The notes below the pieces were generated by a model. That model made no database searches and was not told the origin of the DNA. It worked only from the letters and a program-made list of their open reading frames with translations. The position numbers and the translations under genes were made by a program. DNA of 39,509 nucleotides from Desulfobacteraceae bacterium (GTDB lineage: Bacteria > Desulfobacterota > Desulfobacteria > Desulfobacterales > JAABRJ01), in NCBI GenBank assembly GCA_022340425.1, contig JAJDNY010000171.1, forward strand, positions 1-39,509, in the 5' to 3' direction. Shown here piece by piece: positions 34,370 through 39,509 of the stretch; the first letter of the stretch is position 1, and every line of letters starts with the position of its first letter.

Positions 34370-35673
34370 TGGGCGGCGAAATCCTGGTGGCCATCGCGCT
34401 GATTGCCGGGCTGTTCCTGCTGCTGATCATGGGGCTGGAGATCGGCTGGTCGGTGGGCATCGTGGCGGTGGCAGGGCTGCTCTGGTATGTGGATCAACCC
34501 ATCGGGCAGCTGGCCGAGACGACTTTCGGCGCGCTCAATTCGTTTACCCTGACGGCCCTTCCGCTGTTTGTCTTCATGGGCGGGATCCTCGGCAACACCG
34601 GCGTCAACGAGAGCCTCTTCGGGGCCGTCGAGAAATGGGTCGGCGGCCTGCCCGGCGGGCTGGCCTGCTCGGTGATCTGCGGCAACGCGATCTTTGGCGC
34701 CATGTGCGGCTCCACCATCGCCGCCACGGCGACCTTTGGTAAAATTGCCTTCCCCGTCATGGAGGCCAAGCACTATTCGCCGAAGCTGGCGCTGGGCTCG
34801 ATTGCCTCCGGCACCGTGTTGGCGCCCCTGATTCCCCCCAGCATCCTGTTGATCCTCTATGGCGCCTGGCAGGGCCTGTCGATTGTGGACCTGCTGGCGG
34901 CCGGGCTGATTCCGGGAATTTCGCTCACCGTTCTGTTTATCATCACTATTATCGTTCAGGTGAAGCTCAACCCGGCGTTGGCGCCCCCGACGGTCCGCTA
35001 CCCCTGGGGGGAAAAGCTCAAGGCGCTGGTGGAAGTGCTGCCCTTTGCCGGGGTGATCCTGGGGGTCCTGGGCGCCATTTTCGGCGGGTTCATGACCCCC
35101 ACCGAGGCCGCCGGTCTGGGGGCCTTTTTGAGCATTCTCCTGACCCTGGCCTACCGTAAACTGACCTTTGCCATCCTTCGCCGGAGCCTGCTGGACACGG
35201 TCAAGGTAACCTCCTTCTCGCTTTTCATCATGGCCATGTCCACCCTGATCTCGCATGTGTTCAACTCCGCCGGGATCATTCCGATGATCAAGGATTTCGT
35301 CATTTCCCTGCCCATCGGCAAATACGGGGTCATGGCGCTCTTTTTCCTGATGTATTTTTTCATGGGAATGTTCTTCGACTCCTGGTCGATGCTCTTTCTG
35401 ACTTTTCCCTTTGTGATGCCGGTCATCGTCGGGCTGGACATCAACCCCATCTGGTGGGGGATCGTCTACGTCATGGCCGGCGAGCAGAGCACCATCACCC
35501 CGCCCTTCGGATTGAGCCTTTTCGTGCTGCGCGGGGTGGTGCCCTGGCATTCCATGGGAACGATCGTGCGGGGCTCGCTGCCGTTTCTGATTCCCATATA
35601 CCTCAACGTTTTGCTGCTGTTCCTGTTTCCCCAGTTCGCCCTCTGGCTGCCCAGCGTCCTGAAGGGCGGGTGA
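34369..35673 (+). CDS. TRAP transporter large permease (DctM family)
   Basis: The 434-aa, highly hydrophobic protein matches DctM, the channel-forming subunit with about 12-13 membrane segments. Conserved stretches include LTALPLFVFMGGILGNTGV near residue 61, GGLPGGLACSVICGNAIFGAMCGSTIAATATFG near 91, SGTVLAPLIPPSILLILYG near 146, FMTPTEAAGLGAF near 241 and ITPPFGLSLFVLRGV near 377. It drives substrate entry with a cation gradient. Translation is coupled to the DctQ gene by a 1-base stop/start overlap. The next gene is the MttB-like methyltransferase, suggesting that the carrier brings in its substrate. Confidence 0.94.
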   Translation: MGGEILVAIALIAGLFLLLIMGLEIGWSVGIVAVAGLLWYVDQPIGQLAETTFGALNSFTLTALPLFVFMGGILGNTGVNESLFGAVEKWVGGLPGGLACSVICGNAIFGAMCGSTIAATATFGKIAFPVMEAKHYSPKLALGSIASGTVLAPLIPPSILLILYGAWQGLSIVDLLAAGLIPGISLTVLFIITIIVQVKLNPALAPPTVRYPWGEKLKALVEVLPFAGVILGVLGAIFGGFMTPTEAAGLGAFLSILLTLAYRKLTFAILRRSLLDTVKVTSFSLFIMAMSTLISHVFNSAGIIPMIKDFVISLPIGKYGVMALFFLMYFFMGMFFDSWSMLFLTFPFVMPVIVGLDINPIWWGIVYVMAGEQSTITPPFGLSLFVLRGVVPWHSMGTIVRGSLPFLIPIYLNVLLLFLFPQFALWLPSVLKGG

Positions 35674-35736
35674 GGTTTGTTGGGTCGATTTGTGCTGGCT
35701 GCCGCCAGCCCGCCATCAATTGAAAGGAGAGCCGCG

Positions 35737-37179
35737 ATGAGTTGTCATAACCGCATGCGCTTCTACGGCGAAGAGCAATTGGCGCTGATGAAAGACCGGA
35801 TTTTCGAACTGCTCGAAAAACGGGGCGTCAAGATGGACCACGAGGAGGTCATGCAGCGCCTTCAGAAGGCCGGCGCCCGGGTGGACTTCGCCGCCAAGAT
35901 GGTGCGTTTTCCGCGGGCGTTCATGGCGGAGCAGTTGGCCAAGGCCCCCAGGGAATTCAGCCTGGTCGGCCGCAACGGCAATTTTGCCTTGCAATTTCCT
36001 CACCCCCAGGGGCTTTTCTACACCCGCCTATGCACCGGCGGTCAGAACTGGCTGGACCCCGAAAGCGGCGCGTTCCGCCGGGTGACCATCGAAGACCTGG
36101 CCTACTGGCGGCAGCTCTCGGACCGCCTACCGCACATCGACTACTCGCCCTTCCTGGTGCCGGACAACGTGCCGTCCCCCACCGCCGACGTCCACGCCCT
36201 GCGGACCATGTTGGAAAACGGCGAAAAACACATCTGGATCCAGCCCTACAGCGGGGAGTCGGTTCCCTACCTGGCGCGTCTTCTGGTGGCATCCGCCGGC
36301 GGGGAAGAGGAGCTTGAAACCAGCCCGCTGGCCAGTTGGGTCACCTGTTCCCTGAGCCCGCTGGATTTCAAGTGGATGGACATGGAAATCATCCTCCAGG
36401 GCGCCCGCCTGGGATGCGCCATGCAGCCCTGCAGCCTGCCGGGCTCGGGTGCCACCGGCCCCTTCACCGCGCCCGGGGTGGTGCTGCTGTCTGCGGCCGA
36501 AAACCTGGTCATGCTGGCGGTCGCCCAGATTGTCCGGCCGGGAACGCCGGTCGTGGCCACCTCCCTGCAGTTCTCGGCGGACATGCGCACCGGCCGCAGC
36601 CTGCAGTCCAGTGTCGAGTCTCTCCGTCAGTCGGCCCTCTTTCCGCAGCTGATGCAGGACGCCTTCGGCGTTCCGGCGCACACCTACGGCAGCGGTTCGG
36701 ACTCGCCCGATATCGACGCTCAGGGCATGGTGGAGCGGTCTTTGCGGGCCATGCTGATCGCCTCTTGCGGGGCCGCCGTGCTGGGCGGTGCCGGCCAGCT
36801 GGAAGTCGCCTGCAGTGTAAGTCCGATTGCGCTGGCCATCGACAACGAGATCTTTGGGATGGTAAAGGCCATCATCGCGGAGATGAAATTCGACGATGAT
36901 GCCCTGGCCTGGAAGGAGTTGATGAGCATCGAGCCGGGGGGCCAGTTCCTGACCAACCCGCACACCTTCAAGCACTGCCGCGAGGTTTTTCTGCCAATCA
37001 ATTTCACCCGCCTGACCCGGGACGCCTGGGCCCAGGCCGGCGGCAAGGATCTCAACCAGAGGGTGCGCGCGTATCTCCGGGAGGTGATGAAGGACGCCGG
37101 CCCCATCGCCTTGCCGGAAGCCGCCCGCAAGGAAATGGCGGCTATTGTCCAGGCGGCGGATGAAAAGCTGGCCAAATGA
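35737..37179 (+). CDS. MttB-family methyltransferase, non-pyrrolysine type
   Basis: From the ATG at 35737 (behind GAAAGGAGA) the protein has 480 aa and matches the trimethylamine methyltransferase (MttB) superfamily: an N-terminal helical part (IFELLEKRGVKMDHEEVMQRLQKAGARVDF), FTAPGVVLLSAAENLVMLAVAQIVRPGTPVV near residues 245-275 and AHTYGSGSDSPDIDAQGMVERSLRAMLIASCGA near 315-345. No in-frame TAG occurs, so it belongs to the members lacking pyrrolysine, such as MtgB (glycine betaine), MtpB (proline betaine) and MtcB (carnitine). These demethylate quaternary amines onto a corrinoid protein. The partner corrinoid gene follows. Which amine it uses cannot be told from sequence. Confidence 0.9.
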   Translation: MSCHNRMRFYGEEQLALMKDRIFELLEKRGVKMDHEEVMQRLQKAGARVDFAAKMVRFPRAFMAEQLAKAPREFSLVGRNGNFALQFPHPQGLFYTRLCTGGQNWLDPESGAFRRVTIEDLAYWRQLSDRLPHIDYSPFLVPDNVPSPTADVHALRTMLENGEKHIWIQPYSGESVPYLARLLVASAGGEEELETSPLASWVTCSLSPLDFKWMDMEIILQGARLGCAMQPCSLPGSGATGPFTAPGVVLLSAAENLVMLAVAQIVRPGTPVVATSLQFSADMRTGRSLQSSVESLRQSALFPQLMQDAFGVPAHTYGSGSDSPDIDAQGMVERSLRAMLIASCGAAVLGGAGQLEVACSVSPIALAIDNEIFGMVKAIIAEMKFDDDALAWKELMSIEPGGQFLTNPHTFKHCREVFLPINFTRLTRDAWAQAGGKDLNQRVRAYLREVMKDAGPIALPEAARKEMAAIVQAADEKLAK

Positions 37180-37244
37180 AAATGGCTGAGGGCCGTGGCC
37201 ACCAAGCCGCAACCACCCGCAAACCATGCTCAAGGAGAGCCGTG

Positions 37245-37877
37245 ATGATCGATTATAACGCCATAACCGAAACGCTGATGAAGGGGGATGCCGAACGGTT
37301 GACGGTCCTGGTGCGCGAGGCCCTCGAGGGGGGCGCCAAGGCCGGGGAGGTGTTGAATACCGCCCTGATCCCGGGGATGGACGTCGTCGGCCAAAAGATG
37401 GAAACCGGTGACCTGTTCATCCCGGAGGTCTTGATGTCGGCCCAGGCGATGAGTGCCGCGGTGGAAATTCTCAAGCCGCTGCTGGGGGAGGGGGAGGCCG
37501 CCACCCCGGGCAAGGTGGTGATCGGCACGGTCAAGGGCGACCTGCATGACATCGGCAAGAACCTGGTGACCATGATGATCGAAAGCGCCGGCTTCGAGGT
37601 CGTCGATCTGGGGGTGGACGTCTCCCCGCAGCAGTTCGTCGAGGCCATCAAAACCCACCAGCCCGATGTCGTCGGGCTCTCGGCGCTGCTGACCACCACC
37701 ATGAACATGATGCAGCAGACCATCGCCGCCATCGTTGCGGGCGGCTGCCGCGAGCGGGTCAAGATCATTGTTGGGGGGGCCCCGGTCACCGAGCGCTTCG
37801 CGGCCGAGATCGGGGCCGACGGCTACGCCGCCGATGCCGGCGCCGCCAGCAAGCTGGTCAAGTCTTTTTTCAACTGA
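37245..37877 (+). CDS. Corrinoid (B12-binding) methyl-carrier protein
   Basis: The 210-aa protein (ATG at 37245 behind CAAGGAGA; a GTG one codon earlier is possible) has the two-part structure of MtbC/MtgC/MttC proteins: a helical cap (residues 1-85, NTALIPGMDVVGQKMETGDLFIPEVLMSAQAM) and a Rossmann B12 domain with the D-x-H-x-x-G motif (Asp99, His101, Gly104), the SALLTTTM loop and GGAPVT near the end. His101 should be the lower cobalt ligand. It carries the methyl group from the MttB-like protein to the methyltetrahydrofolate methyltransferase at 31828. Reductive reactivation would need a RACo-type protein, such as the one cut off at the left edge. Confidence 0.93.
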   Translation: MIDYNAITETLMKGDAERLTVLVREALEGGAKAGEVLNTALIPGMDVVGQKMETGDLFIPEVLMSAQAMSAAVEILKPLLGEGEAATPGKVVIGTVKGDLHDIGKNLVTMMIESAGFEVVDLGVDVSPQQFVEAIKTHQPDVVGLSALLTTTMNMMQQTIAAIVAGGCRERVKIIVGGAPVTERFAAEIGADGYAADAGAASKLVKSFFN

Positions 37878-37961
37878 AGCGTTGCGGGCCAAACCCCGAC
37901 GGAGGCGAGTCCCTGTCGGCGGTCGGCCCGGAAATTTAGATTCGATCCGAAGGGAGGCTGC

Positions 37962-38678
37962 ATGGACATCGAGTCGCTGGGGGATCTGGCCCAAAAGCAC
38001 ATCCGGGAGCTGATCATCACCGGGGCCTTCAAGCCCGGTCAGCAGCTCAAGGAGGAGGAGCTCTGCAGCCGGTTTCAGATCAGCCGGCCCCCCATCCGCG
38101 AGGCCTTCAAGATGCTCGAGGCCGAGGGTTTGGTCACCCGCAGGCCGCGCCGCGGGGTGTTTGTGGCCGAGATCACCGCCAAGGATGTCTGGGAAATCTA
38201 CACCCTGAAGGCGGTGATCTACCAGATGGCCACCTCCTTGGCCATGGCGGTGATGACCCCAAAGGACGTCGCGGCCCTTGAGGCTGCGGTCGCCCAGATG
38301 GCCGCTGTGGTCGCCAGTCCGCCGGTCGATCTGCGTCAGTACCAGCAGCACCATCGGGTCTTTCACGAGACGATTATGACCCTCGCGGGCAACGACCGGC
38401 TGACCCGGATCGAGCGCAACCTGCGCTTCCAGGTTTCCCGCATCAGCTACACTTCGCTGCAGGACCCGGGACACTTGCAGGACTCCCTCGCCTACCACCG
38501 CCGGATCGCTGCCGCCATGCGGCAGGGCGATCGCCCCCTGGCCTGCCGGCTGATGAAGGAGCACGTGCTGGACGCGCTGGATGTGGCCTTGCGGCTGCAG
38601 CCGTACGAATCCGGCGAGCCCGTCTCCGGCGCCGGGCCCTTTCCGGCCGACGCCGATCTGCTGGAAGTGGCGCTTTAG
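37962..38678 (+). CDS. GntR-family transcriptional regulator, FCD (FadR) type
   Basis: The 238-aa protein has an N-terminal winged helix (IRELIITGAFKPGQQLKEEELCSRFQISRPPIREAFKMLEAEGLV, about residues 12-55, then RRPRRGVFVAEI) and a C-terminal all-helical FCD ligand domain. In the latter, HHRVFHETIMTLAGNDRL and the later YHRRIAAAMRQGD and HVLDALD supply the His residues that usually bind a metal and a carboxylate effector. It most likely controls its own operon through the palindrome at 30144-30165. The ATG follows AGGGAGG. The effector may be the substrate or an early product. Confidence 0.92.
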   Translation: MDIESLGDLAQKHIRELIITGAFKPGQQLKEEELCSRFQISRPPIREAFKMLEAEGLVTRRPRRGVFVAEITAKDVWEIYTLKAVIYQMATSLAMAVMTPKDVAALEAAVAQMAAVVASPPVDLRQYQQHHRVFHETIMTLAGNDRLTRIERNLRFQVSRISYTSLQDPGHLQDSLAYHRRIAAAMRQGDRPLACRLMKEHVLDALDVALRLQPYESGEPVSGAGPFPADADLLEVAL

Positions 38679-38723
38679 GACTTCGGACCCAAAAAGTACA
38701 GGACCCCGCAAAGGAGAACGAAC

Positions 38724-39317
38724 ATGACCGACCCCAAACCCCAGATCCGGACTATCTTCACGGTGGTCGAGGAAACCCACGCCGACGGCGCGCTCACCCT
38801 GAAGACGCCCACCCGCAAGGCGGCCTGCGCGGTGGTCTTCAAAAACCCGTTTGCCGGAAAGTACGTCGAGGACCTCTCCCTGCTGATCGAATGGAGCAAA
38901 GATCTCGGGACCATGCTGACCCAGCGGGCCGTGGCGGCGCTGGGGATCGCCCCGGACAAGGTCCAGAGCTACGGCAAGGCGGCCATTGCCGGCAGCCAGG
39001 GCGAGCGCGAGCACTGCGCGGCCCTGATGCACCCGGCCCTGGGCACGCCCATCCGCGCGAATGTCGGCGGCGGCAAGGCCCTGCTGCCCTCGGCCAAGAA
39101 GGTCGGCTATCCCGGCTGCCCCATCGATCTGCCCCTGGGCCACAAGGACGCGGCTTACGTCCGCTCCCATTTCGACGCCATGGAAATCCGGGTGCCCGAC
39201 GCCCCCCGGGGGGACGAACTGGTCCTGATCGTCGGGGTGACGGATTCCGGCCGGCCGGCCCCGCGGGTGGGTGGGTTGACCGTGGACCAAATCACGGGCG
39301 AGGACGGCCTACGCTAG
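38724..39317 (+). CDS. PF06684-type 'amino acid synthesis' family protein
   Basis: The 197-aa protein (ATG behind AAAGGAGAA) resembles the DUF1185/AA_synth family: RTIFTVVEETHADG near the start, CAVVFKNPFAGKYVEDL around residue 34, KVQSYGKAAIAGSQGEREHCAALMHPALGTPIR around 74-106 and DLPLGHKDAAYVRSHFD near 134. The family name is historical; its biochemical role is unproven, and members often occur in catabolic clusters with transporters and oxidoreductases, as here. It lies 45 bp after gntR and ahead of a molybdenum-hydroxylase-type subunit, so it probably takes part in the breakdown of the imported compound. Confidence 0.8.
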   Translation: MTDPKPQIRTIFTVVEETHADGALTLKTPTRKAACAVVFKNPFAGKYVEDLSLLIEWSKDLGTMLTQRAVAALGIAPDKVQSYGKAAIAGSQGEREHCAALMHPALGTPIRANVGGGKALLPSAKKVGYPGCPIDLPLGHKDAAYVRSHFDAMEIRVPDAPRGDELVLIVGVTDSGRPAPRVGGLTVDQITGEDGLR

Positions 39318-39388
39318 CCCGGGAGACGGGCGGGGCGCCAGGCTCGGCCGCGCCCGGTCGTCGTCTCGGATCTGAAAGAGGAACGAGG

Positions 39389-39509
39389 ATGGATGCCAAA
39401 ACGGTTCATATCGCCTTTACCTTAAACGGCCAGCCCCGGGCCCTGGACATTCCCGCGACGGCCAGCGCGCTGCAGGTGATCCGCGATCTGATCGGCCTCA
39501 CGGGCACCA
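39389..39509 (+). CDS. [2Fe-2S] small subunit of xanthine dehydrogenase/CoxS-type molybdenum hydroxylase (partial)
   Basis: The right edge cuts this gene after 40 codons. The start (MDAKTVHIAFTLNGQPRALDI, then LQVIRDLIGLTGT) matches the plant-type ferredoxin N-terminus of CoxS/XdhC-like subunits, where 'tvNG....l.v.....Ll..LR..lgLtGtk.gC' leads to the first cluster. The cysteines would follow beyond the window. The ATG at 39389 comes after a GAGG-containing stretch. These subunits carry electrons for molybdenum enzymes that hydroxylate aromatic heterocycles, purines or aldehydes, so the cluster may go on with the medium and large subunits. The call is based on little sequence. Confidence 0.65.
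   Translation, partial: MDAKTVHIAFTLNGQPRALDIPATASALQVIRDLIGLTGT

Noticed and set aside
35737-37179. Pyrrolysine in the MttB-like protein
   Set aside because: There is no in-frame TAG and the frame is full length, so this is the non-pyrrolysine kind.

Overview
The window looks like part of the chromosome of a GC-rich anaerobe, most likely one of the Desulfobacterota (sulfate-reducer-like 'deltaproteobacteria'). The clues are a three-piece 'archaeal-type' glutamate synthase, corrinoid methyltransferase genes with their reductive activators, a TRAP transporter, many iron-sulfur proteins and a candidate selenoprotein. No rRNA, tRNA, CRISPR array, phage or transposase gene was seen. The taxonomic call is an inference from gene content.

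Layout. (1) 1-1008: the tail of an ASKHA/RACo-type corrinoid activator, then a MetH-activation-domain-like protein. (2) 1250-5455: citrate synthase, then on the minus strand a upp-uraA uracil salvage operon and a small membrane protein. (3) 5620-9542: priA, then a DUF1573-like exported protein whose frame is interrupted by one TGA exactly where the family has the first Cys of its CxC motif (selenocysteine candidate), overlapped by a HAD phosphatase. (4) 9654-13867: an HD-domain protein with mobB, a UspA protein, a divergent YchF-like P-loop protein and a radical SAM protein. (5) 13901-20471, minus strand: a cyclic-nucleotide-binding-domain protein, purF, carB and carA. (6) 20690-25812, minus strand: glutamate synthase as three genes (glutaminase; ferredoxin+FMN synthase domain; GXGXG+GltD+ferredoxin fusion), divergent from glnE (26359-29256), so nitrogen assimilation and its control are side by side. 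(7) 29334-29987: a LUD-domain protein.

(8) 30291 to the right edge, plus strand: a probable catabolic operon. It holds an aldehyde dehydrogenase of the methylmalonate-semialdehyde type, a methyltetrahydrofolate methyltransferase, a complete TRAP transporter (DctP, DctQ, DctM), a non-pyrrolysine MttB-family methyltransferase, its corrinoid protein, a GntR/FCD regulator, a PF06684 'amino acid synthesis' protein and the start of a [2Fe-2S] small subunit of a molybdenum hydroxylase. A perfect 22-bp palindrome with a FadR-type core lies at its promoter. Read together, the cluster appears to import an N-methylated (probably carboxylated) compound, pass its methyl group through a corrinoid protein to tetrahydrofolate, and oxidise the remaining skeleton. 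The substrate cannot be read from the sequence.

Two copies of a roughly 150-bp non-coding repeat (2540-2688 and 20491-20640), each bounded by a different short direct repeat, look like a MITE-like mobile element; the second sits directly against the carA start codon. The two observations I rate highest are the in-frame TGA in the DUF1573-like gene and the GntR-controlled methyltransferase cluster.
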